This document shows, piece by piece, positions 22,506 through 32,282 of a stretch of DNA of 64,000 nt (within the stretch, counting starts at the first letter, position 1; the number at the start of each line of letters is the position of its first letter). Source of the DNA: Gari tellinella (taxonomy: Eukaryota > Mollusca > Bivalvia > Cardiida > Psammobiidae); assembly GCA_922989275.2 (NCBI GenBank), contig OV277861.1, forward strand, positions 25,450,479 through 25,514,478, in the 5' to 3' direction. Below the pieces are notes generated by a model. It was not told the origin of the DNA. It did not search any database and saw only the letters and a list, made by a program, of their open reading frames with translations. The position numbers and the translations under genes were made by a program.

Positions 22506-23164
22506 TCTACAATTTAAACATTGGTCATAATTTTGGAACGGCATGTGAAAGAACTTTCATACAATTTGGGTCATGTACGACATATGTCATTGGCAAGGTC
22601 ATTAGATAAATAGACTGAATTGCAGCCTTGCTAGCTTTACAAATACATAACAAATGGTTAATATATGCACATATATATGTCTGTACTTGGTGCATACGAT
22701 ACTCGTTTGTAATGTGATGTATCTTATGTATATTTTTTCAAACCTTGTTTTTCTTACCTAAACTTGATAAGCAGTCATCCACTTAGTTCCTAATCGAACC
22801 AGTGTAGATTAATTTATTCTTTTGTTTCATTTTTCACTTTATCCAGTTATGTTTTTCTTTTTTCCAATCATGTACTCTACAATGAATCCCGGGGACCCTT
22901 TTTACCCAGCCTTGTCGTTTGTTCTCTATCACAATTGCCTCTCTCTAAACCCACCGAAGTTATCCTTTACCCGGATAGGTAATGACGTAAACATGTGGAG
23001 AGCGGCCATTGTACTTCATAATAACAGGGGTCATGTGTTTTGCAAAACTTATATGTATTTCAGTCAGGTAAATATAGCAAACATTTTCGTGCAGTTGCTT
23101 CACAAAGTTATCTATTGTCTTAGGTATATTCTAAACGCCTCATTTTATGGTGTACCAAAGGGGT

Positions 23165-23480
23165 CTAAAGTATAGATGCTGCTCGGGCAGTATCTAGATG
23201 CTGCTCGAGCAGCATATTTGCTGCTCGGGCAGCGTTATGCTGCCTAGGCAGCATCTAGATGCTGCTCGAGCAGCATATATGCTGCTCAGGCAGCAAATAT
23301 GCTGCCCGAGCAGCATATTACTGCCTAGGCAGCAGTTATTTATAGCATTTAGTGTTATCCAATCAAAACGCTCGTTCCTTTCAGTTGCTTTTGCGAGTTG
23401 TACCAAAGGGGTCTAAAGTATCTAGATGCTGCCCGAGCAGCATTATGCTGCCCGAGCAGCATTATGCTGCCTAGGCAGCA
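23165..23480. repeat. Array of 14-bp palindromes GCTGCYYRRGCAGC (left copy)
   Basis: About 12 short perfect or near-perfect palindromes: GCTGCTCGAGCAGC, GCTGCCTAGGCAGC, GCTGCTCGGGCAGC and GCTGCCCGAGCAGC, spaced by 4-8 bp of AT-rich sequence such as ATCTAGAT and ATATAT. Two modules are each preceded by ACCAAAGGGGTCTAAAGTA (23,153 and 23,402) and followed by AGTTATTTATAG. The region gives short open frames on both strands purely through the repeat. It is not a CRISPR array: repeat units are too short and spacers are not unique. Confidence 0.85.
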
Positions 23481-24092
23481 GTTATTTATAGATTTCGCCA
23501 ATTTTACAATGAACCAATCAAAATCGGTCTAACAAAGACAGGTGCGTGTGCTTAATCATAGAAGTCAGTCTGAATCGTATAACGTCTATCTATATGTCGC
23601 TTGCACCTTTTCAGGAGCAGTTTAATGTAATAAAGACTGAACATAGTTCTTTCTTATATAGTTCTTAGATTTTTTTTAAAAATTATACATAATTAATTGT
23701 TTTAAGCGGAGTATGTGGCAGTAAAATACCCAGTGGCACGTATCACCCAAAACCACAAACTTCAGACTTCAGAACAATTTTATTTAAGGATTTTCGCATG
23801 AAACATCCTCCTTTATAACGATTGAATATGTTATTTCAAGCTGAAATAATGTAAAGATTTTGCAAACGTATTAAGTTTATATTATGGTTTAGCTATATCA
23901 GGTAATATTCGGGGCGATCGCTACAAACAGTTCGGGGTTAGCACGTAAATTTGTCATTTCCTGGCAGTGATCGATTATTTAATCCCTCTAGCACGCTTAA
24001 TATAATACTACAAGAATACTAATCTGGTATAATGGTATTTAACTAATAAAAGTTTTGAGAACACAAAATATACATTGTTTTTAAAACCTTAC

Positions 24093-24180
24093 CTCGATCG
24101 TAGCAGATTTTATATGTCCATGTCCCATCGATTTGAACGTAATCAGCAGCGGCAGATTTTTTTTTTATCACAAATTCCAT
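24093..24180 (-). CDS. Candidate first coding exon (left-arm copy)
   Basis: Minus strand ATG (24,180-24,178, in an AAATAAATGG context) opens 29 codons and reaches a strong donor CGAG|GTAAGG. The peptide starts MEFVIKKKSAAADYVQIDGT and ends WTYKICYDR. The right-arm copy (60,393-60,479) has one A fewer in the A10 run, which changes the frame after VIKK, so at most one of the two could encode this protein. No family is recognised and the next exon was not found. Could be the start of a host or transposon gene. Confidence 0.3.
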
Positions 24181-24933
24181 TTATTTGCACATCTCGAACA
24201 AATGCACTAGAACTATTTATTAATGTTTAACCACGAATGAATTATAATTCATTCGTGGTTTAACCAAGCACCACACACTAAAACATTTTTTTGTCACCAG
24301 TTACACTTTGACAGCCTTCAAAAAGTAGGGTGACAAGACGTTTCGCGCCCAAACAATTTCGCACCTTGGATGTTTCGCGCCCAAGCCGTTTCCACCCTGG
24401 TCGTTTCGCCCCTGGTCGTTTCGCACCCAATATCAAATATGTAACTACGGTATATCTCTGTTAAAAATTAACGTACATTTATTGGTTATTTTCATCGAAG
24501 GGTGTTTAGATAGAAATTTGATCTTAGCAAGTACTGTAAGACGGGATATTGATCATGCCACTGTATGTATGTATGTCTCAACTAAACGAGAAACACATAT
24601 AAAAAGGTAGGATTTTTTTTGGCACTCTAAGTATTTATATATCAACGTAAAATAGATGCCAATTTTTTAAAACCTTTTCAACGTTCGACATACAAACAGA
24701 CGAGTGTTAAACTGTTTGCATCCTGTTTGTATGATCTGGATCTGAACTGTTTGCCACCATAAAGAAAGTCGCAACCTACAGGCAAAGGGTTAGCACATAA
24801 GAAAATATGACGAACAACAGAATATATATATATGTATAGAAGTGAAGAAAGAACTCGATGCTGGATAGAAATATCAGAAAAAGACGTAATGAAAAATCAG
24901 CCGCCGCGGCCTTTCTCCAAGTAGTTCTATATG

Positions 24934-26583
24934 GGGTCTATGACAAAACGTCGACAGACAAAACGTCGACACGGCAAAATGCCGACAGGACAAAACGCCG
25001 ATGCGACATAACATCGATACGACAAAAAATCGACTTGTCGTTTCGATCTTTTGTCGCATTTTTACAGGTTAGTATATTTTACAAGTAAGACCGATATGTA
25101 TTTAACATTACGTAACTGATTTTCGCAGTCGACAAATAAATACTGATTTGCACTCATCCTTCCACCGAAATCATGCAGAAATAGAATTTGGACTGGAGAA
25201 TATTTTTCATTCATTTAGTCATGGAGCTCCCAGAAGGGAACGCTTCTGCTTTGTTTTGACGGATATATTTATAACAAGAGTTGTCAGTTTGACAACAAAG
25301 TTCGCCACTGGCACCTTAAGAAACTTTAAAGCACACTCAAGGTCACCGAGGTCAACCTTTTTGCCTGCATGGAAAGATCTTGCAGGGTGCCCACAAAAAT
25401 TCAAAATTAACCCTCCCCTTTGAGCATTCTGCAAACGTTTTGTTAGTGTCCTCGTGTATACTGCAAACACAGCTATGGCTAAAAGTTAACAATTTGTCAA
25501 GTATTTAAAGTTCGTTTATATACAAATACTACTAATGTTGACAGTGAACATCACCTGATTTTGTTTTTGGTGGATGAAAAGGACACATTGATTTTACTTT
25601 TCAGCTGCATAACAATCTCTGACTGCATTGATACTTGTGTTATTTTCAAAATATCTTGTACTTTTGCCTATGAAGTTTCTGACTAAGCTAGCGATTGAAA
25701 TCATGTTTCTTCAAGAAGTAACAGTGGCCATTGATCAGATTATGAGATATTGACAGTATTCAGGCATTGATGCTTTATCAAAATTCACTGTGAAGAAACT
25801 GCAGTATTCAACTTCAATGTGTTTGAGCTTTAGGACAATGGTTATTTATTTCCATTTTCACTTCTCTTCAGTTTATTGATTTAAGATTGCAAATCTAAGT
25901 AAGTAGATATGAATAATATTGATTTGAAAAGATTAATCCATCAGATATGGATAAACATGAAGATAAGGATATGATGTAAATTGCTTGATTAATCGTGTTG
26001 CTAACAGTATGAAGAAATATGGCTTATAAATAAAGTCAGGAAGAGAAGATGCCAGTAGTCAAGATTTTTTTCTTTCCATTTTATGTAAAATTCCCTGATA
26101 ATTCCCTGATATTTAGCAATTTTTCAAAATTCCCTGAATTTTCCCTGCAGGAATTTTTTTCAACCATGTTCCCTGTTTTCCAGAGTCCGTGGGCACCTTG
26201 TCTTGTCCATATACAAGGCAATCGTTGTACAAGACGGACGTTCAATGCTTGTGTTTTTGACAGGCATAGCCCATAATATCCATTACGTGGTGTAAATTCA
26301 TTAAATTGACTGGGAAGCAACTTTTGTCAAACTCTTTTTATGCAATTTATCAAGGTTGTAAGCGTGTAAAGCACTTCCGATTATTCGGATGAATTTGTTA
26401 GTGACTGCACGAATTGTATTCATACAAAGATGAGTTTCAGATAAATAAAGTTTGTCGATGTTTCTCGACATTTTTCGGTCTTTTTGTCGATCTTTTTTGT
26501 CGACGTTTTGTCGCGTCGGCGTTTTGTCTTGTCAGCGATATGTCGTGTCGGCGTTTTGTCTGTCGGCGTTTTGTCGCGCTCCC
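24934..26583. mobile_element. 1,650-bp nested TIR element with 8-bp duplication (GACAAAACGCCGACA repeats)
   Basis: Flanked by TCTATATG at 24,926-24,933 and 26,584-26,591. Ends align as GGGTCTATGACAAAACGTCG and GGGAGCGCGACAAAACGCCG, continuing through several GACAAAACGYCGACA-type repeats (24,941-25,055; 26,452-26,577). No transposase. Imperfect direct repeats AAAAAGACGTAATGAAAAAT (24,878) and AAAAAGACCTAATGAAAAAC (26,612), each leading to GCCGCGGCC, lie just outside and may record an older duplication. Class inferred as MULE-like. Confidence 0.82.
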
Positions 26584-26686
26584 TCTATATGCATGTATAT
26601 ACATGTATCGTAAAAAGACCTAATGAAAAACAGCAGCCGCGGCCGGGAATCCAAAGACCCGTGGTTCGAATATTAAATGACTGGTG

Positions 26687-27300
26687 GAATATCAAATAGT
26701 TTTAATCCTGATCATACGCCGAGTTACTCCACATCTGGTTAGGATTCAACTTTTTATAAATAACCACTTGTATTCGAGATAATCAGTGAAAGTTAATACA
26801 TAAAAATTAAATCTGCAGATTTTTTAGATATTTTCTACCATGGTAGTAATGCACGTGGTTAACGTGCACGGCAATATTACATTTCTTATTTGTTAAATAC
26901 CCTTTAATTCTTATTCTTAAATCTTAGAGAAAATAACTACAGTCAACTCTAAAAGATATGTATCGTCTGCCCTCGTTCTGCACTTGTTCCTAAGATTTTA
27001 AACATACGGTTAAATGAAAATTTTAAATACATGGTGGAATATCAAATAGTTTTTTATCCTGATCATACGCCGAGTTACTCGGCATCTGGTTAGGGTTCAA
27101 CTTATAAATAACCACTTGTATTCGAGATAATCAGTGAAAGTTAATACATAAAGATTAAATATGCAGGTTAATAATATAATAGTTACAACCATGGTAATAA
27201 TGCACGTGTTTTACGTGCACGGCAATATTACATATTCAACATTTTTAAAAATAGTTTAATTCTCATTCTTAAATCTTAGGCAACATGGCTACAGTGAAAT
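26687..27300. repeat. Tandem duplication (~350-bp units) inside the TIR element
   Basis: Two copies share CCTGATCATACGCCGAGTTAC, CCACTTGTATTCGAGATAAT, CAGTGAAAGTTAATACATAA, AATGCACGTG...CACGTGCACGGCAATATTAC and TTCTTAAATCTTAG (about 26,701-26,935 and 27,055-27,283). A partial third copy starts near 27,522. The 79-codon frame at 27,285-27,524 follows the second copy and has no recognisable domain. Confidence 0.7.
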
Positions 27301-27677
27301 CGAAATATACGAAATATATCTATATTTCAGATGACCAAACTAACAAATTCAAGACATTGAAAACTCGTCAATGCACGTGCTTAATGAGCAACGATATAAA
27401 AATTTACAATTTCTATAATCCATTCTCGGGCATGCCATCAACCTGTCAAAAAGTGGATCGTCTGTATTTCAATGTTATTTTATATATAAATAGACTAAAT
27501 TCAAAAAATGTCAAACAGTTTTGATCCTGATCATACGCCGAATTATATTCTGCAACTGATCAGTATCCAAGCTTTTTGCAATTAACCAATATATTCGTGA
27601 TACATTGGTGAAATGGTTAATACATTATCATGGCAGTGAATGTGGTAACATTTTTTTTAAATAATAAAAGAACTAAC

Positions 27678-27772
27678 CTGAATTGCACGTGCCATCGACC
27701 ACAACCGTCACATGTTATTGCTTCTTGTAGTTTACGAACCACTTTCTCGCATGCTATGCAAATATGACTCAT
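27678..27772 (-). CDS. Zinc-finger-like first exon, probable remnant of a MULE protein
   Basis: Minus-strand ATG at 27,772-27,770 opens 31 codons ending at a donor TTCAG|GTTAGT. The peptide contains CIACEKVVRKLQEAITCDGC then GRWHV: two CxxC pairs 12 residues apart followed by Trp-His, like the first half of a PHD-type finger. I associate an N-terminal 'CxxC...VR..QEA..CDGC.RW.H' finger with MULE transposases of invertebrates, recalled rather than searched. It lies 1.1 kb inside the right TIR of the 4.57-kb element and reads away from it, as expected for the first exon of an internally deleted autonomous element. No further exon was found. Confidence 0.4.
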
Positions 27773-29822
27773 TGTGAACACAAAAAACAAAGTGAACCAC
27801 AGCATATGCCACTATCTTACTTAATTATTCCTCAATCCAATATTATTTTAAAGACACAACAGTATTTTAAATCACTATTCACAAATCCTGTCTTAGAACT
27901 TTTTTCACTCACGCACGTAAATTATAGCCTATCAACAATTAAAAGCGATATAATGAGCCTGCACATAAACTTCAATTTTAGTGAAGGAGTGCAGTATCTA
28001 TGATGATGAGTATCCATGATGATGAGTATCCATGATGATGAGAAAATCTCGAAAACCACCTTTTATTAGTATCTTTTTTTTTCAGTCTTCCAATAAAATT
28101 GCATATACAATATAATTATCAAAAATAAAACCACAAACAAACTCGGTTTACTCTTATTTTCATCGAATCATCGTTCAATAATATTTAATCACAACCTGTA
28201 ATTACCTTAAAACCTATCAAAATCGATTTCTATTCAAATCGGTTGTTTCAATTTTAAATGACGGGTTTGGTTTGAATTATAATCCCTCATTAAACATCAA
28301 AGTTCGTGAAAAACGCAACAAACAAGGTGCAATAAACAAAGCAAATTAACACCTGTTTGATGGTACCGTGGACATTCTTTATGCCCTCGCACGTTCGCGA
28401 ATTATTTGACACTTACGTGTGAAATTGTCGTCATATTAACACATTCAAGTGTTAAAATAAGTATGTGTTACTATGGCAATCATGTTATGTTTAAACAGTT
28501 AATACAAACAGACAACAACACTGTAATCATTATTAAATTGTTTGTAGCTATTTTTTAATAAATATGATTACAAATTTCAAATATGACATAAATTTACAAA
28601 AGTATTAAAAATATTAAAAACAAATAACACGATACATTATATTTTTCACACTTTTATTGTTTTACAAATACAAATTGGGAGAAAGAAAAATTGATTTTCT
28701 ATTCATTTTTATTACATGAAACTTAAAACTTAACTTTATGGGATAACATACATATATTTAGTAAGGTTATAAAATTGGGGGCGAAACGACTAGCCCTTAG
28801 GGGGCGAAACGACTCGGGTCTCATTTGGGAGCGAAACGACCAGGGTGGAAACGACCAGGGAGGAAACGGCTTGGGCGCGAAACGACCCGGAATCAAAAAG
28901 TAGCAGTATGCTACGGTTATCGTTCAATTTGATCCGATATATAGATTCCTACATGTATTAAGGAAACCGCATTAACACGGAGTACTCCGTGGTATTAACA
29001 AATAGTATATATTCAGATCAAACACCATGTAACTTAAAATGTTGAATCCCATCTGAAATTAGACTTTTGACAGCAAATTAGAAACCAAGAGTACACGTGT
29101 CACTAACATGTGTATGTGAAGTGTACACTTGTCCTTTCCAAGCAACAGCCCCTAACGTCAAAACACTGTTGTCACTTTTGCAACATATCAACTATGTCAA
29201 AACAGGACTAGACTTATTTGGAATTGTGTAAATGGACACATGGTTGAGTGAGTTAACATGTCAAATGTCATGCGTGAAACAAGAAATAACAGCAGGGTTT
29301 CACACCTTTTCATTAATAGTATTGTCTGACCCACTTGTTTCGACGCCGAGTCACCTGGGGCCTGATCATGATCATGGAGGGTATAATTCCTCCATGTCAT
29401 GATCTAATCTGTCAGGCCACATACATGAACATATATTACTATCTATGGAACGAATTTCGATAAACATCTATATATTCAAGTGTAAAAGTTTTTATTTAGA
29501 CTTTAAATAAATTTCAACAAATTCAAATAGTTTGCGTGTTCCCAACTAATGGCTTCCCTATTTATATTTGTATTTATTTAATATTTGTATAATGTTAATG
29601 CTGTTCATGGTAAAGTGAACCTTATACAATTATGATAAATAAAAGTTTGAAAGTTTAATTCTTTTTGTAAACCCGTATCATGCTAGGGGCTACTTTGACA
29701 GCATTTGCAAACGGTTTGGATTCACATCAGACAAAAACAATCTGTAAAACCTCTTATTGTATATCTGATTAAACAATTTACCCATATATACAGTCTGCTT
29801 TAAGTTTTGAAGACAGGTGACC

Positions 29823-29896
29823 ACTTAAAACAGGTTGAAAGTAAAGCAGAATGCACCTTAAGATGCATTCTGCTTTACTTTCAGTCTGCTTTAAGC
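29823..29896. repeat. CTTAAAGCAGG hairpin (left-arm copy)
   Basis: Stem-loop ACTTAAAACAGGTTGAAAGT, AAAGCAGAATGCA, CCTTAAG, ATGCATTCTGCTTTACTTTC, AGTCTGCTTTAAG. Mirror copy at 59,251-59,324. Confidence 0.8.
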
Positions 29897-30140
29897 TACA
29901 ATCTGCTAGAATATAAAAAATATTTTTAAGGTTGCATACGCATGTCGGTATAAATTTAAACTAATTTTTCGGTGAAGGAATAGATTAGATGCGTAAAATG
30001 GTGTATTAATGGGGTTTTGACCACCAAATGTACTTAATAAGTAATTATATAACTCATTAAAACATATTTACTCTCCTCGTGCGAAGCGCGACTTGGCTAA
30101 CATTTGCAATACGCTAAAACTACAATGTAGTATTTGCCCT

Positions 30141-30206
30141 GCAAACAGTTTGGAGCCATATCAGACGCCGGGTAACCCGGCATCTGAATAAGCTTCCAAC
30201 ATTTTG
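30141..30206. repeat. GCAAACAGTTTGGATCC hairpin
   Basis: GCAAACAGTTTGGAGCCATA, TCAGACGCCGGGTAACCCGG, CATCTGAATAAGCTTCCAAC: a good copy of the dispersed family immediately right of the outer-arm breakpoint at 30,109. Confidence 0.7.
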
Positions 30207-30595
30207 TATCTTAGACGAAATTAAATTGAGATAAATTTAAAAGATATGTAATTTTCTGCATTTTTGTGTTTTGTGTTTGCGTTTCGTCTTCCATCGATGG
30301 GCATGTCTGCATCACTTATTGCGTCGGCGATATTTTCCCAGCTTTTTTTTGTTCTGGAAGGGGTTTTGTGCTAACACCTCTCTCAACAGCTTGACATCAA
30401 ACGTTTCGTTGAAACGAACCATTTTTTAACGGGATGATGCCATTTTCTGTTAAATAAGTCAGCTTTAATACATCTAGCGTTTGATTAGGTATTGATCTAT
30501 ACATAGTACTTATATCTATATAGATTCGATATAGGAAAAGATCTACATGTATTCTCAAATTAGAGAAACATGATCATATTTTATGTCTTAGATCT

Positions 30596-31092
30596 AAAGA
30601 GAGAGAGAGATACTTAGAGAGAGAGAGAAAAAAAGAGAGAGATAGAAAGAAAGAAAACGAGAGGGTGACAGAGATACAGAGACAAACATACACAGCCAGA
30701 GAGACAGAGAGAGAAAATGAGACACATAGAAACACACACAAAGAGACAGAGAGGGAGAGAGAAACAGAAAGAGAGAGGGAGAGAGAGAGATAGAGATGGA
30801 GTGAAATAGATGAGTAAAACAAATAGAGAGAAAGATAGAGTAATAGACATACATGGACAGAGAGAAAGAGAAGGAAACAGAGAGACACACAAATAGACAG
30901 AAAAAGAGACACAGAGAGGGGGAAAAAGCAGACAGAGAGAAGGAGTGAGATAGAGATAAACAGTGAGAGAGGGAGAGAGAGACGAAATGACAGATCGGAC
31001 AAATAGGCAGACACATAGACATCTGCAATCGGAAACAGACAGACAGACAGGCAGAGACACAGACAGAGACACAGAGAGAACGAGAGAGAAAT
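30596..31092 (+). repeat. GA-rich simple repeat, ~500 bp
   Basis: Degenerate purine-rich tract of AGAGAG, AGAGAC and ACAGAGAGA words. Long Ser/Leu-rich frames on the minus strand are artefacts of the repeat. It directly precedes the LINE fragment at 31,228. Confidence 0.92.
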
Positions 31093-31227
31093 AAGGAAGA
31101 ATTTTTTAAAAAAGGAAAATTTAATTCTCCATGTGTACATAATTATATGAACCCAAAAAATTATTTTGATTGAGATTATGTTTTGAATTGCTATATATAG
31201 AAGAACGATACTATGAGATGCTAAAAA

Positions 31228-32030
31228 TAAAGAAAAGGGTGTTACTGTAGTAAAGAATCATTATGATACAATTATATGGTTAAAACTTTGTAGGCATTAT
31301 TTTAATCTTGATCGTGATATTTATATTTGTGGTGTTTATATTTGGTGTGAGGATTCTCCTGCATATAATGTACACAGTGTAGACCTTTTTCAAATCCTTC
31401 AGAGCGATATATGTGATTTCAAAAATTTAGGTTCAATATTTATTACAGGTGATTTTAATGGGCGGGTTGGCAGTAAACACGATTTCATAGTATATGACAG
31501 GGAAAATTATTATTTAGATGAGCCCAATTATGTTCCCGACAAGCACATGGGAAGAACCTCAATAGATAAACATTGTAATTCTCACGGGCATATTATTATT
31601 GAACTTTGTAAATATACAGGTCTACGAATAGCAAATGGCAGACTGGGTACGGATTGTGATGTAGGATCATACACCTTTTGTAATAAGCACGGGGCAAGCA
31701 TGATCGACTATTTATTGCTGAAAGAATCTGATTTCAGGTATGCCACTGATTTTGCTGTGGAAAATTTCAATGAATGGTCAGATCACGCGCCTCTGTCATT
31801 TGTATTTGATAGTAACATTCCCCAGTATGCTACATCAGATGAACCGTATTTTTCATGCAAATGGAAAGATTCATTGAAAGAGGAATTTCGTGGAAAGTTA
31901 ATTGGTCCAATCACGTTGTTACCAACGTGGATGGCAATAGTCGATTGTCCATTAATAATATGATATCTGATTTTACAGGGTTGGTAAGACAAGCTGCTGA
32001 TCCATTATTCTATAAATCAAAAACATTGTT
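31228..32030 (+). pseudogene. 5'- and 3'-truncated LINE endonuclease fragment (left copy)
   Basis: Encodes the middle and end of an APE-type endonuclease: VKNHYDTIIWLKLC, VYIWCEDSPAY, IFITGDFNGRVGSKHDF, NGRLGTDCD, SMIDYLLL, EWSDHAPLSF and, after a frameshift near 31,900, FTGLVRQAADPLFYKSKT. The order and motifs match ORF2 of the LINE at 52.8 kb (VKNHYDTIVWIKLC, GDFNGRTGSKADY, SSVIDYLLC, ATAHPLFK) at moderate identity, so this is a sister family. The first endonuclease motif and the whole RT are missing. The section from 31,509 on is repeated in inverted form at 51,813-52,379 with one residue change in 138. Confidence 0.88.
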
Positions 32031-32075
32031 AATTTTATACAATACTTTCATTAACGTTCATTTAGTAAACATGTA

Positions 32076-32280
32076 CAGTAAAACCTCGCTATTACAACCA
32101 CTTAATTGTATTAATTATTAGGTTTTTATAACAGATGACAGCTTAAAGCAAGGTGACAGTTAAACTGAAAGCTCCCATGGAAGCTTTCTGTTTTACTGTC
32201 ACCTTGCTTTAAGCTGTCACCTGTTTTTTATACAATCAATTAGCCATCATTTTAGTGGTCGTAATAGAGAGGTTTTACTG
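32076..32280. mobile_element. Palindromic TA-flanked MITE, copy 2
   Basis: 205-bp element of the CAGTAAAACCTCGCTATTAC family with TA at 32,074-32,075 and 32,281-32,282 and a central CCATGG-type hairpin. It follows the LINE fragment. Its 5' half (to 32,151) is duplicated in inverted form at 51,737-51,812, showing that the duplication breakpoint cut through this hairpin. Confidence 0.88.
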
Positions 32281-32282
32281 TA

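Larger units (their letters stand above)
24329..28894. mobile_element. 4,566-bp MULE-like TIR element with 9-bp duplication (GGTCGTTTCGC repeats)
   Basis: Target duplication AAAAAGTAG at 24,320-24,328 and 28,895-28,903; the unfilled site exists in the right arm at 60,244-60,252 (reverse complement CTACTTTTT within an otherwise matching sequence). TIRs (24,329-24,430 and about 28,775-28,894) consist of drifting copies of GGTCGTTTCGCNCCC/AAGCCGTTTCCACCCT; the aligned ends are GGTGACAAGACGTTTCGCGC and GATTCCGGGTCGTTTCGCGC. No transposase frame is present; the only coding trace is the zinc-finger-like exon at 27,678-27,772. A second TIR element (24,934-26,583) is nested inside. 9-bp duplications and G-starting TIRs fit Mutator-like elements. 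Confidence 0.88.
23146..30109. repeat. Left arm of outer inverted duplication (pairs with 59,038-61,404)
   Basis: The reverse complement of this block reappears at 59,038-61,404 with only occasional differences. The translated segment at 29,197-29,400 (minus) equals that at 59,747-59,950 (plus) residue for residue, and 23,198-23,416 equals 61,112-61,330. The left arm is longer because it carries the 4,566-bp element at 24,329-28,894, absent from the right arm. The homology ends at 30,109 (TTGCAA) and at 23,146, where the right arm meets the LINE at 61,405. Confidence 0.92.

Noticed and set aside
23165..23480. CRISPR-like array of short repeats
   Set aside because: Units are 14-bp palindromes with 4-8 bp AT-rich gaps in an animal genome; no unique spacers or cas genes.
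30574..31140. Three overlapping minus-strand frames of 144-188 codons rich in Ser and Leu
   Set aside because: They are translations of the GA-rich simple repeat; all frames stay open because the repeat lacks stops, and there is no domain.
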